From positions 186,001 through 250,000 of the forward strand of contig MCGO01000018.1 in assembly GCA_002104985.1 (NCBI GenBank): DNA of 64,000 bases, read 5' to 3'. The first letter of the stretch is position 1; the number at the start of each line of letters is the position of its first letter. A program made the translations under genes and the position numbers. The DNA comes from Rhizoclosmatium globosum (taxonomy: Eukaryota > Chytridiomycota > Chytridiomycetes > Chytridiales > Chytriomycetaceae). The notes below the pieces were generated by a model. The model had not been told where the DNA came from. It did no database searches and worked only from the letters and a program-made list of their open reading frames with translations. Below, piece after piece: positions 1-9,314 of this stretch.

Positions 1-1271
1 GTGTTAGTACAACCCTCATCTATTCTGCAAACACTTGGTTCATGCCGCCACCATTGCACTGACACAGGCAAGTCTGCCTTCTTCTACGTTGCTGGATCGT
101 TTCCGAGATATCTACGAAAAGCGCACGCAGAAAAACGAAGAGCTCCTGACAACTCCAACACTATGAACCACGGCCGTCACTCACAACAGAACTTCTACTC
201 GTCCAGCAACACAATCAGCAAAAGGAAGCATCGAGATCTCAGTAGCAACTCTTCCGACTTGTCAGACGCTGATTCAGAGGAAAGGGCTGAAGCTTGGGCC
301 TTTGTTGAGCGGCAACAAGTGGCTTCGCTTTCAACTGCAGCAGCCAATATCCCTCTCCCAGTAACATCTGCAGCATCACCGTCCCCGGACCTCTGGGATA
401 ATATCAATAACCCTGTGATTGACTCTGAGTATGTCTCTGTCCTCATTCCATACTTAATTTGACACATCACTTCCCAGTAGCGACGATTCGGAATCTGGCG
501 AATACGAATATGATTCAGAAGGCTCGTCAACCAACGATCTTGACGCCAATGATGTCTGGACAGAAGCTCGTAAAACTGAAATCGCTGACTACTTGCGATT
601 CCCGTCCTCGCAGCCATCAAGTCGTACTTCTTGGAAGGAAGAGCGTGCTAATTGGATGAGTGATTCCAATGCCGTCCTCCCCCTCTTGATTCTAGCTGTT
701 GCGTGTTGGGAAACCGTGGATCTGATTCCAAGCCGTCGTTGCGGTGAACTGTCCTGCCAAACTCACCCAAGTTTCAAGTGCTACTCTTGTATGGTCACAT
801 CTCCTACCGCTTCTCATTTCTGCAGCATCCATGCAACTCAACATCGGTGGAACAGCCACTGTCATCGGGTCCAAGATAAGCAAGACCACCTCCCTCCACC
901 CCTCACAACTCCATCTGGAAATCCTCGAGTAAAGAAGATTCGGTGTTGTGACAAAGCTCGTGGAACTGGAAGGAGGGCTCTGCTGCATTCGTTGACTGGA
1001 TCGGAGTCTGTTCAGCTCGTGAACTGCCCAAATCATTCGGACGGACATGAAATGTGTGCAGTACTCTTGAGAGACTAAGGATTCCTGCCTTCTCGAGTTC
1101 ACCATACGGGTAAGATACTCCTGTCTATCATTTCAGGACTCTAAATCATAATTAGACCATGCATTCTCATATCAGCTTGTGTCTTTGGGTCTTGTTCTGC
1201 GGTCTCTTGGAGTTGCATTTCAGGTGTCCGCGGAAGCCTTTTTCGGAACTGACGTCAAGGATCCCAAAGCT
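1..1271 (+). pseudogene. KDZ-type transposase gene, 5' part (split by Copia element)
   Basis: This is the N-terminal part of a Kyakuja-Dileera-Zisupton (KDZ) transposase; the catalytic part lies at 9,315-11,084. The likely start is ATG 163 (MNHGRHSQ), and the frame is also open to the window edge. Exon 1 (to 428) encodes a Ser/Asp-rich acidic tail, and a GTATGT..CAG intron at 429-477 joins it to a similar acidic stretch. A Cys/His cluster follows at about 735-870 (CGELSC, CYSC, FCSIH, SHCH), resembling the CxC cluster ahead of KDZ domains. Exon limits at 900-1,175 are unresolved: one frame stops at 1,078. The exon from 1,176 reads straight to 1,271, where the retroelement starts, and continues in frame after 9,319. 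The cut is therefore inside a coding exon. The KDZ assignment is firm from the 3' part and moderate for this segment alone. Confidence 0.65.
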
Positions 1272-1812
1272 AATGAGAACCTCGGAGACGAAGCGCGTAA
1301 TAGTAATGCTTGTAATTTGGTTCGTGGCCTGAGTGTTGTTGCAATAAGGTAAGCAACAGATGCGGCAAGGCGACGAGAACCCAAATGACAAACCTGAGTG
1401 TTGTTGCAATAAGGTAAGCAACAGATGCGGCAAGGCGACGAGAACCCAAATGACAAACTGGTAGATCGATTATATTTAGAACTTCGATAATAAGAGAATC
1501 ATTTACAAACAAAAGAGAATTACCCTGAGTGTTGTTGCAATAAGGTAAGCAACAGATGCGGCAAGGCGACGAGAACCCAAATGACAAACTGGTAGATACC
1601 AGTATCAAGAGGGGAGTCCCTTGCTTCTTATACACTCAAGGGAAAGGGAGAGATTTAAGGAATGATTAAATGGAGTGATTAAATGGACTTTCACTTGGTG
1701 TAAAAATAGTGGGAGGCACCAAGTGGACTGTGAGACACTGAGTGGACTGGAAACTAGAGAGAAGAAAGATAACCCGGAAAGGAATTGTAGAAGATAAGCA
1801 GTATATCTCACA
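1272..1812 (-). repeat. Copia element 3' LTR
   Basis: This 541-bp repeat matches 8,774-9,314 base for base as far as read. On the minus strand it begins TGTGAGATA and ends CTCATT, so the last two bases after CA are TT. Each LTR holds three copies of a 65-bp unit, at 1,328-1,392, 1,393-1,457 and 1,524-1,588 here. Confidence 0.93.
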
Positions 1813-1822
1813 CACCCCCCAA
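1813..1822 (-). other. Polypurine tract of the Copia element
   Basis: The minus strand reads TTGGGGGGTG directly before the 3' LTR, a suitable plus-strand priming tract. Confidence 0.6.
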
Positions 1823-1826
1823 GACC

Positions 1827-4800
1827 TTATAGGGTTGATACGTCAAATTCCCCAAATGCGTCTCGGCAGAACTCAAACTTGATCCAGCCCAGTCCTTTAG
1901 TCAGAATGTCAGCCAGCATTTTTGTGTCTGGCATATGTCCAACTGTGATCAAATGTTGTCTAACCAGGTCTCGGAGGAACATATACTTTACATCCATGTG
2001 TTTGGTTTTATGGCGTTGTGCTCCTTCCTCCAAATTGAAGACTGTGCCCTGATTATCACACCAAAGTCGAGTGGGACCGTCTTGTGGGTATCCAAACCAT
2101 GTGAGCATGTTGCGAACCCACACTAGTTCTTTTGCCACAGAACATGCAGCAATAACTTCTGCTGATACAGTTGAGTCTGCAACAATGGGTTGACGTTTGC
2201 TGAAGCTCAGTACTGCTGATTTTCCTATTCGAACCACAGCCCCTGTGGTGGATCGTCTTGTTGCAGCATCGCCTGCCCAATCAGCATCCCCAAATCCTTC
2301 TAGTAGAAACTCCGCTGGGCTTTCTGAACGACGGTAGATAAGTCCATAGTTTCGGGTGCCATTCAAGTATTCCAGCAGTTCCTGAGCTCGTTCCCAGTGA
2401 ATTCGACGCGTTTTGGTTGTGTGTCGTGCAAGTTTACCTACAGCTTGCTGAATTGTGGGCCTGGTGATTGTGAGATATTGTAGCAGGCCAACAAGTCGAT
2501 AATAGTTCTTTCCTGTGAGGAACTCAGTATCTAAGGCAGACGGATCGTCTGTTGCGTCAAATTTGGAGTCGTCTGTCTGACGCCAAGCTGTACGGCGTTT
2601 TCCCGATTGATTCTCCAAGAATTCTGATAAGATTCCCTCAAGATACGCAGTTTGACTCATTGATGAAGCTCCATCTTTGAATTGAAATACTATGCTGATG
2701 AATTGGTCTACACATGGCTTAACAGTGAGTTCAAAGTGTTTTCCCAACTCCACTATCAACAAGTCCAATTCCTTCTCAACATCCTTGTCTGCTGCAAAGA
2801 AGAAATCATCTGCCCATGTGAGCACATAGACAAAATGAGTCCTGCCTTCCTTGATGATTTCCTTCTTGAAGACTAACGGCTCATGTGGATTCCGAGTCAT
2901 TCCTATTGATTCCAGAGCTCGATCTCGGTTTCGTTCCCACATGAGTGGAGCTTGTCTTTGACCATACATGGTCCGTAGTAACTCGAGAACTTTACCTCGG
3001 TCTTCTGGAGCCACTTCCATTCCCTGTGGGACTTTAACATACATGACCCTGTCCCGATCCGTAGTTAAATGTGCACCTTTTGCATCACACTGACGAGTAA
3101 CCATTCCACGCTCAGTGACTATTCGAGTGAGAATCTTCAGGGAGTTCATGTGTGGGGTACCTGAATATGTTTGGCTGAAGTCCACACCTTCTACTTGTCT
3201 CCTGCCATCCATACACAGGCGGGCTTTATATTGGGTTTCTCCAGTAATATCATTCTTCTTGATTTTGAGGACCCAAATAGTTCCCAGAGTGCGTGCACCT
3301 GGGGGAAGCCAAACCAGTTTCCAGACCTTAAGGCCCCAAAATTGCGAGAGTTCTTTCTCTATAGCAGCTCTCCATTTCTCATCTTTAAGCCCAGCTTGGA
3401 TTGATGGCCCATCAAGAACTGAGAGTGCTAGTCCATATCTTTGACCCACACCTGTCAGGAAACGAACTTCATCAAGTTCTACTTCATCAAAGTCTTCTTC
3501 TTGAAGTAATAACGCAGTGGCACATGAGGCAAATCCAGCTACTCCTTCTGACAGCCCAGCAAATGCTTCAAATGTATTCTGGGAACCACAGAATGCTGCC
3601 AGACCTTGTAGTGGAATAAAACTTTTATCCTTAGCATCATGCTTTGGTACAACAGGAGGAGACGAAGCATATGATGGGGTTGATTTGTTGTAGTGACGTG
3701 AGCGACGATCCTTGTTGGACTTTGGTGAAGACAGTGTTTCCATGCAGATTTCTTGGAAAGGGTCTTGAAAGGCTGCGGGAGTTCGCGCGAGCGCAGCGAG
3801 CGCGGCGGATTTTGCAGGCGGCGAAGACGGCGAACACACACCTGACGCAGCGGCAACGTTAGAAACGGATTTTGCAGGCGGCGAAGACGGCGAACACACA
3901 CCTGACGCAGCGGCAACGTTAGAAACGGATTTTGCAGGCGGCGAAGACGGCGAACACACACCTGACGCAGCGGCAACGTTAGAAACGGATTTTGCAGGCG
4001 GCGAAGACGGCGAACACACACCTGACGCAGCGGCAACGTTAGAAACGGATTTTGCAGGCGGCGAAGACGGCGAACACACACCTGACGCAGCGGCAACGTT
4101 AGAAACGGATTTTGCAGGCGGCGAAGACGGCGAACACACACCTGACGCAGCGGCAACGTTAGAAACGGATTTTGCAGGCGGCGAAGACGGCGAACACACA
4201 CCTGACGCAGCGGCAACGTTAGAAACGGATTTTGCAGGCGGCGAAGACGGCGAACACACACCTGACGCAGCGGCAACGTTAGAAACGGATTTTGCAGGCG
4301 GCGAAGACGGCGAACACACACCTGACGCAGCGGCAACGTTAGAAACGGATTTTGCAGGCGGCGAAGACGGCGAACACACACCTGACGCAGCGGCAACGTT
4401 AGAAACGGATTTTGCAGGCGGCGAAGACGGCGAACACACACCTGACGCAGCGGCAACGTTAGAAACGGATTTTGCAGGCGGCGAAGACGGCGAACACACA
4501 CCTGACGCAGCGGCAACGTTAGAAACGGATTTTGCAGGCGGCGAAGACGGCGAACACACACCTGACGCAGCGGCAACGTTAGAAACGGATTTTGCAGGCG
4601 GCGAAGACGGCGAACACACACCTGACGCAGCGGCAACGTTAGAAACGGATTTTGCAGGCGGCGAAGACGGCGAACACACACCTGACGCAGCGGCAACGTT
4701 AGAAACGGATTTTGCAGGCGGCGAAGACGGCGAACACACACCTGACGCAGCGGCAACGTTAGAAACGGATTTTGCAGGCGGCGAAGACGGCGAACACACA

Positions 4801-7118
4801 CCTGACGCAGCGGCAACGTTAGAAACGGATTTTGCAGGCGGCGAAGACGGCGAACACACACCTGACGCAGCGGCAACGTTAGAAACGGATTTTGCAGGCG
4901 GCGAAGACGGCGAACACACACCTGACGCAGCGGCAACGTTAGAAACGGATTTTGCAGGCGGCGAAGACGGCGAACACACACCTGACGCAGCGGCAACGTT
5001 AGAAACGGATTTTGCAGGCGGCGAAGACGGCGAACACACACCTGACGCAGCGGCAACGTTAGAAACGGATTTTGCAGGCGGCGAAGACGGCGAACACACA
5101 CCTGACGCAGCGGCAACGTTAGAAACGGATTTTGCAGGCGGCGAAGACGGCGAACACACACCTGACGCAGCGGCAACGTTAGAAACGGATTTTGCAGGCG
5201 GCGAAGACGGCGAACACACACCTGACGCAGCGGCAACGTTAGAAACGGATTTTGCAGGCGGCGAAGACGGCGAACACACACCTGACGCAGCGGCAACGTT
5301 AGAAACGGATTTTGCAGGCGGCGAAGACGGCGAACACACACCTGACGCAGCGGCAACGTTAGAAACGGATTTTGCAGGCGGCGAAGACGGCGAACACACA
5401 CCTGACGCAGCGGCAACGTTAGAAACGGATTTTGCAGGCGGCGAAGACGGCGAACACACACCTGACGCAGCGGCAACGTTAGAAACGGATTTTGCAGGCG
5501 GCGAAGACGGCGAACACACACCTGACGCAGCGGCAACGTTTGCTGAATCTTCAAATCCGTCATTGCCCAGTATCTTACTGAATGCCGGCATAGTTGTGTT
5601 TGAGCGCAATGTACGTCGAGGTGCAGGTGTTGGAGTTGCAGGTGTGTCCTCTTCTTCTGATTCTGAATCGCCGTCTACAACATTAACATCCACTTGGCTA
5701 GGCGGTGTTGCTGTCGCTGGAGTTTCTGCTGGAGTTCCATAATCTGATGGTGTTGATGGTTGATCAAGGGATGGTGTTGGAGATAAGATTGCGTGAGGTT
5801 GTGTTGCAGTTGAAGATACATCTCTCTCCACTTCATTGATGACAACTGATTCAGATGTTTCATCATTCGTAAGCACCCCCCATGATCGTCGGCGTTCCAA
5901 GTTGTCTTGAATGGTTTCAGGGTCATGAGGAAATCCAGTGTCATCTCTGAAGTCAGACCAGCTGAGAGATCGAATAGGTGCAGAAAGAGGTTCATGAGTT
6001 CCGGGATGGAAGTGATCTTCCCTGAAATACACATCCCTTCCAACCATGATGGATGTGGCATCATTATCAACGGTAAGACATCGGTATCCTGGATGTTCCC
6101 GGCGAGGTTGCCATGGATAGTTGGAGTGGCCAATGTAGCGTCCTCGGACAGCACGTGGACTGACTTTCCCATCTATGTAGTTCTTGGGTAGTACACGAAT
6201 GTACATTGTCTGGAACATTGTCTTAAGATCGCGAACTGTTGGCTTCTTTCCAAAGAGTGCTTGATGAGGGGTGATAGTGTGATCACTGTGGAGGAAACTG
6301 TTGTAGATTTGGCACTGGTTGTTCATTCCATCAACCCAAAGATTGGTAGGAGCGTTTGCCCTTATTTGTAGAGCACGGTGTCTGCCCATTGCAATGCCAT
6401 GCCAGCCTTCCTCCATACCCAAAGATTCAGGCTCTGCTGTACCAGTGTTGATGAATGACACACCATTCTCCTCACACATGTCCAGAAACCATTGAGGGTG
6501 GTTTTCACCACCTTTGTCCAGAAACCATGATTTCACTTTCTGTCCAGTTGTTCGTTCCAACCATCTCCAGGACCATTGCAAATGTTTTGCAGCTTTGCCT
6601 TTACTGTCTACTCCAAACCCAAAGCGATACCCAAGTGCGTTTGGAACAGTGAACGATATCCAATATTTACTACCTCCAAGTGAGACATTTGAAAATACCA
6701 TTAGATCCATAGTTACGACTGCCAGGAGGTCATCTGGGACATATTGTGCTCCTTTAGATCTAGAATGTGGTAAACGGGGCAGTTTTCCAAGAATACATGC
6801 CTCACAGGGACAAGACCCATTCACCAGTACTTCAGCATCAAGATCAAGACCATCCACAGCCTTGAGACGAAAAGTTCTCTCCAGCTGACCATCACCAATA
6901 TGAGTGCGATTGTGCCAAATATGATTTTGAGTAGAGAAAGTCTGAGGCTTAGGTTTCTTTGCAGCAGCTAGTCCAAGATTGTTGGTTGGATTAACAGGTG
7001 ATTTGATCACAAGTGGAAAAAGTCCTTTGTCTCCAACACCTTTTGCAACTACAGTACGAGATTTGTTTGCAGGAAAGTGACCAATATTGACTGACATATC
7101 GTTGTGATCAAATAGCAC
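1827..7118 (-). CDS. Copia Pol: protease end, integrase, RT, RNase H (1,763 aa from first ATG)
   Basis: The frame is open upstream of ATG 7,118 and encodes the end of the protease (PPIEYIPAANHNLLSV), so translation probably enters from Gag by a frame change. The GAG-pre-integrase HHCC finger is seen as HNRTH..CEACILGK. The integrase core has TMDLM, LDKGGEN and GMEEG with D-35-E spacing. Then come about 29 perfect copies of a 20-residue unit (SNVAAASGVCSPSSPPAKSV, at about residues 526-1105). The RT shows QCDAKGAH for the first Asp and TWADDFFF in place of YVDD. RNase H shows GFGDADWAGD, SAEVIAA and KHMDVKY. Catalytic residues look intact and no stop interrupts it. Divergent RT motifs suggest an unusual Copia lineage. 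Confidence 0.93.
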   Translation of the reverse strand: MLFDHNDMSVNIGHFPANKSRTVVAKGVGDKGLFPLVIKSPVNPTNNLGLAAAKKPKPQTFSTQNHIWHNRTHIGDGQLERTFRLKAVDGLDLDAEVLVNGSCPCEACILGKLPRLPHSRSKGAQYVPDDLLAVVTMDLMVFSNVSLGGSKYWISFTVPNALGYRFGFGVDSKGKAAKHLQWSWRWLERTTGQKVKSWFLDKGGENHPQWFLDMCEENGVSFINTGTAEPESLGMEEGWHGIAMGRHRALQIRANAPTNLWVDGMNNQCQIYNSFLHSDHTITPHQALFGKKPTVRDLKTMFQTMYIRVLPKNYIDGKVSPRAVRGRYIGHSNYPWQPRREHPGYRCLTVDNDATSIMVGRDVYFREDHFHPGTHEPLSAPIRSLSWSDFRDDTGFPHDPETIQDNLERRRSWGVLTNDETSESVVINEVERDVSSTATQPHAILSPTPSLDQPSTPSDYGTPAETPATATPPSQVDVNVVDGDSESEEEDTPATPTPAPRRTLRSNTTMPAFSKILGNDGFEDSANVAAASGVCSPSSPPAKSVSNVAAASGVCSPSSPPAKSVSNVAAASGVCSPSSPPAKSVSNVAAASGVCSPSSPPAKSVSNVAAASGVCSPSSPPAKSVSNVAAASGVCSPSSPPAKSVSNVAAASGVCSPSSPPAKSVSNVAAASGVCSPSSPPAKSVSNVAAASGVCSPSSPPAKSVSNVAAASGVCSPSSPPAKSVSNVAAASGVCSPSSPPAKSVSNVAAASGVCSPSSPPAKSVSNVAAASGVCSPSSPPAKSVSNVAAASGVCSPSSPPAKSVSNVAAASGVCSPSSPPAKSVSNVAAASGVCSPSSPPAKSVSNVAAASGVCSPSSPPAKSVSNVAAASGVCSPSSPPAKSVSNVAAASGVCSPSSPPAKSVSNVAAASGVCSPSSPPAKSVSNVAAASGVCSPSSPPAKSVSNVAAASGVCSPSSPPAKSVSNVAAASGVCSPSSPPAKSVSNVAAASGVCSPSSPPAKSVSNVAAASGVCSPSSPPAKSVSNVAAASGVCSPSSPPAKSVSNVAAASGVCSPSSPPAKSVSNVAAASGVCSPSSPPAKSVSNVAAASGVCSPSSPPAKSAALAALARTPAAFQDPFQEICMETLSSPKSNKDRRSRHYNKSTPSYASSPPVVPKHDAKDKSFIPLQGLAAFCGSQNTFEAFAGLSEGVAGFASCATALLLQEEDFDEVELDEVRFLTGVGQRYGLALSVLDGPSIQAGLKDEKWRAAIEKELSQFWGLKVWKLVWLPPGARTLGTIWVLKIKKNDITGETQYKARLCMDGRRQVEGVDFSQTYSGTPHMNSLKILTRIVTERGMVTRQCDAKGAHLTTDRDRVMYVKVPQGMEVAPEDRGKVLELLRTMYGQRQAPLMWERNRDRALESIGMTRNPHEPLVFKKEIIKEGRTHFVYVLTWADDFFFAADKDVEKELDLLIVELGKHFELTVKPCVDQFISIVFQFKDGASSMSQTAYLEGILSEFLENQSGKRRTAWRQTDDSKFDATDDPSALDTEFLTGKNYYRLVGLLQYLTITRPTIQQAVGKLARHTTKTRRIHWERAQELLEYLNGTRNYGLIYRRSESPAEFLLEGFGDADWAGDAATRRSTTGAVVRIGKSAVLSFSKRQPIVADSTVSAEVIAACSVAKELVWVRNMLTWFGYPQDGPTRLWCDNQGTVFNLEEGAQRHKTKHMDVKYMFLRDLVRQHLITVGHMPDTKMLADILTKGLGWIKFEFCRDAFGEFDVSTL
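3806..5540 (-). repeat. 60-bp minisatellite, about 28.9 copies, inside Copia pol
   Basis: Twenty-eight consecutive 60-bp lines are identical as printed, with a partial unit at the end (1,735 bp). The period is a multiple of three, so the pol frame stays open and gives a Ser/Pro/Ala-rich 20-residue repeat in the integrase-RT linker. There is no spacer diversity, so this is a tandem array and not a CRISPR. The complete homogeneity implies recent expansion or gene conversion. Confidence 0.97.
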
Positions 7119-7234
7119 ATCAAACTTGTTCTTAGTTGTTATGTCCCAGACACTGAGAAGATTATGGTTGGCTGCAGGTATATACTCAATTGGAGGTGTT
7201 GTATATATCTCAGAGATTGCTGTGGTGCCTGAAA

Positions 7235-8686
7235 TTACTCCTTCTCTCCCAGGACCAACAATCTTTGCCCGCTGATTCCTCCATAAACAGTGGCTGAGCG
7301 CGAGGATACATCAAACATTGGATCATTTCCAAGGGATCCAGTTGCTGCAGAGTCAACATTGACAGTTATAGTTTTGGTTGAGACAAGAGAGTAGGCATCA
7401 ATATCGTTGTTTATTTCGATGACCACAAATGCTCCTCCCAAGTTGCTGCCACCTGTATTTCTTCCTGGTTGAGCAACTGACTTGACCATCACCAGTGGAA
7501 GAGGCTTGCCTTGCTGATCCAGTCTCCCAATAGCCATAGTTTTACACGCAATAGCTGCTGCCGCTCCAGCAGCTGTAGAGAAAGTAACCCAACCAAGGCC
7601 AAGAGTCTTTCCTTGACCAAGGGACACTCGTCCTGTTGGACCAAATCGAGACATTGCATTCTTCACTGCTTCCTCAGAAATTCCAGGGGGTAAGTTTCTG
7701 ACAAAGACTTCATTGGGATCTCTATCGCGAGCATCACGATCACGTTGGCCACGGCCACCTGAACGCTGACCAGAAGTGACATGATGATGTTGTGACGATG
7801 GTTGCACAGTAGACTGAGAGGAAGTGTTTGCTTGAAGAGCTGAACCTACTTGACGAGTGTCATCGTCTCCACGTTGTGCAGCAAGCTGTTTGAGGAATGC
7901 AGATCTTGCAGCCAGAAAATCAACCATTTCCACAATAGTATTGCGAGGAGCAGCAACACCAGCATTGTCAACATTGCGACGGAATGAATCGACCAAGTCC
8001 ACAGCAGTGTCAGGATGAAGACCAAGACGTGCTCTTTCACCCCATCTTGTTTGAGTGACATTAATATCAGCGGCTGCTGGGAAACCATCCAAAGATAACT
8101 CATACTGGACTTGAGCAAGTCTTTCCATGTATTGGAGTGCAGATTCATGAGATAGTTGCTTTGGGCGATCCATCAAAGCCTTTCGAGTATCAATACTAGA
8201 CGTGGTATGATGGTCAATTTCACGGAGAAAAGTTGTCCATTGTTGATGTGGCGTTTGAGGATTCGCTGGATTCACCACAAAATACTTTGCCAGATCGTCA
8301 TCAAGAAACTTCACCAGTCCACCACGAAGAATATCATTATATTGATTGTGAATCATAGTCTGAGTGTTGAGATCTTTCCAATCTTCACGAGCTGGGATTG
8401 AAGGTAAAGCTGGTTGGTAGTTGGCATCACCAGGGGCACCAACAGCTACCACAGCAGCAACTGCTGCAATTCGAGTTGCTGGGAATTCAGCCGCAGTTGG
8501 GGCTGGAAAATCAGTGGTAAAACGATCCATTCCCTTGGCATTGAGATGATTTGGCCGCACCATACCCTTTCCAGGTTCCAGAGCATTGAGTGCAAAGCTG
8601 GCTGTCTGAAGGAATTTGTGAAAGTGAGTGGCTGCATTGGCGCGAGACAATTTTCCAGCTGGAACAGTGTTGGTTCGAGTGGACAT
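7235..8686 (-). CDS. Copia Gag with RRM-like domain and start of protease (483 aa)
   Basis: This ORF encodes Gag and the N-terminal part of the aspartic protease. The start ATG 8,686 lies 87 nt inside the 5' LTR boundary. Residues 1-290 are capsid-like and helical. After a Gln/Ser/Gly/Arg-rich linker, about residues 325-405 look like an RNA-recognition motif: NEVFVRNLPPGI corresponds to RNP2 and LGLGWVTFST to RNP1, followed by an Ala-rich helix. No CCHC zinc knuckle is seen. Near residue 440 TVNVDSAATGSLGND matches the copia protease active site (DSGA-type). The ORF ends at TAA 7,235, and the rest of the protease continues in the -1 frame, giving one frame change between Gag-PR and Pol. Product and start are confident; the RRM call is by motif reading only. 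Confidence 0.88.
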   Translation of the reverse strand: MSTRTNTVPAGKLSRANAATHFHKFLQTASFALNALEPGKGMVRPNHLNAKGMDRFTTDFPAPTAAEFPATRIAAVAAVVAVGAPGDANYQPALPSIPAREDWKDLNTQTMIHNQYNDILRGGLVKFLDDDLAKYFVVNPANPQTPHQQWTTFLREIDHHTTSSIDTRKALMDRPKQLSHESALQYMERLAQVQYELSLDGFPAAADINVTQTRWGERARLGLHPDTAVDLVDSFRRNVDNAGVAAPRNTIVEMVDFLAARSAFLKQLAAQRGDDDTRQVGSALQANTSSQSTVQPSSQHHHVTSGQRSGGRGQRDRDARDRDPNEVFVRNLPPGISEEAVKNAMSRFGPTGRVSLGQGKTLGLGWVTFSTAAGAAAAIACKTMAIGRLDQQGKPLPLVMVKSVAQPGRNTGGSNLGGAFVVIEINNDIDAYSLVSTKTITVNVDSAATGSLGNDPMFDVSSRSATVYGGISGQRLLVLGEKE

Positions 8687-8761
8687 TGTAAGAAGAGAAG
8701 GCTGGAGTCGAGCAAAGACAAAGAGTAATCCAGCAAATAGAAGCGAGGTGTAGAGCTGTTG

Positions 8762-8773
8762 AGACTCTTAATC
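8762..8773 (-). other. Primer-binding site matching the anticodon arm of tRNA-Lys(CTT)
   Basis: The plus strand reads AGACTCTTAATC immediately beside the 5' LTR. This is the usual anticodon-arm sequence of a eukaryotic tRNA-Lys with anticodon CTT, through about position 40. A minus-strand element would anneal this tRNA piece with its 3' end exactly at the LTR edge. Drosophila copia is known to use a 5' half of initiator tRNA-Met cut in the anticodon arm, so a half-tRNA primer is plausible. The tRNA identity is from general knowledge of tRNA-Lys, not from a tRNA gene in this window. Confidence 0.55.
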
Positions 8774-9314
8774 AATGAGAACCTCGGAGACGAAGCGCGT
8801 AATAGTAATGCTTGTAATTTGGTTCGTGGCCTGAGTGTTGTTGCAATAAGGTAAGCAACAGATGCGGCAAGGCGACGAGAACCCAAATGACAAACCTGAG
8901 TGTTGTTGCAATAAGGTAAGCAACAGATGCGGCAAGGCGACGAGAACCCAAATGACAAACTGGTAGATCGATTATATTTAGAACTTCGATAATAAGAGAA
9001 TCATTTACAAACAAAAGAGAATTACCCTGAGTGTTGTTGCAATAAGGTAAGCAACAGATGCGGCAAGGCGACGAGAACCCAAATGACAAACTGGTAGATA
9101 CCAGTATCAAGAGGGGAGTCCCTTGCTTCTTATACACTCAAGGGAAAGGGAGAGATTTAAGGAATGATTAAATGGAGTGATTAAATGGACTTTCACTTGG
9201 TGTAAAAATAGTGGGAGGCACCAAGTGGACTGTGAGACACTGAGTGGACTGGAAACTAGAGAGAAGAAAGATAACCCGGAAAGGAATTGTAGAAGATAAG
9301 CAGTATATCTCACA
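8774..9314 (-). repeat. Copia element 5' LTR (promoter side)
   Basis: This is the second 541-bp LTR, offset by 7,502 bp from the first. The three internal 65-bp units lie at 8,830-8,894, 8,895-8,959 and 9,026-9,090. It should carry the element promoter, though no clear TATA box was assigned. AAGCT follows at 9,315-9,319 as the target duplication. Confidence 0.93.

Larger units (their letters stand above)
1272..9314 (-). mobile_element. Ty1/Copia-type LTR retrotransposon, 8,043 bp
   Basis: The complete element is on the minus strand. It has 541-bp LTRs (1,272-1,812 and 8,774-9,314) with no differences noticed, and a 5-bp target duplication AAGCT (1,267-1,271 and 9,315-9,319). The gene order is gag-protease, integrase, reverse transcriptase, RNase H, with integrase before RT, which defines Copia. 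Gag carries an RRM-like domain rather than a zinc knuckle. Pol carries a 1.7-kb minisatellite between integrase and RT. A tRNA-like primer site abuts the 5' LTR and a G-rich tract abuts the 3' LTR. The host site is an exon of a KDZ transposase gene. Confidence 0.95.

Noticed and set aside
1270..1635. 121-aa and 88-aa ORFs inside the Copia LTRs
   Set aside because: They arise from the 65-bp LTR repeats, occur identically in both LTRs and have no domain signal.
3806..5540. Regular 60-bp repeats as a CRISPR array
   Set aside because: Units are identical end to end with no variable spacers, and they encode part of Pol in a eukaryotic retroelement.
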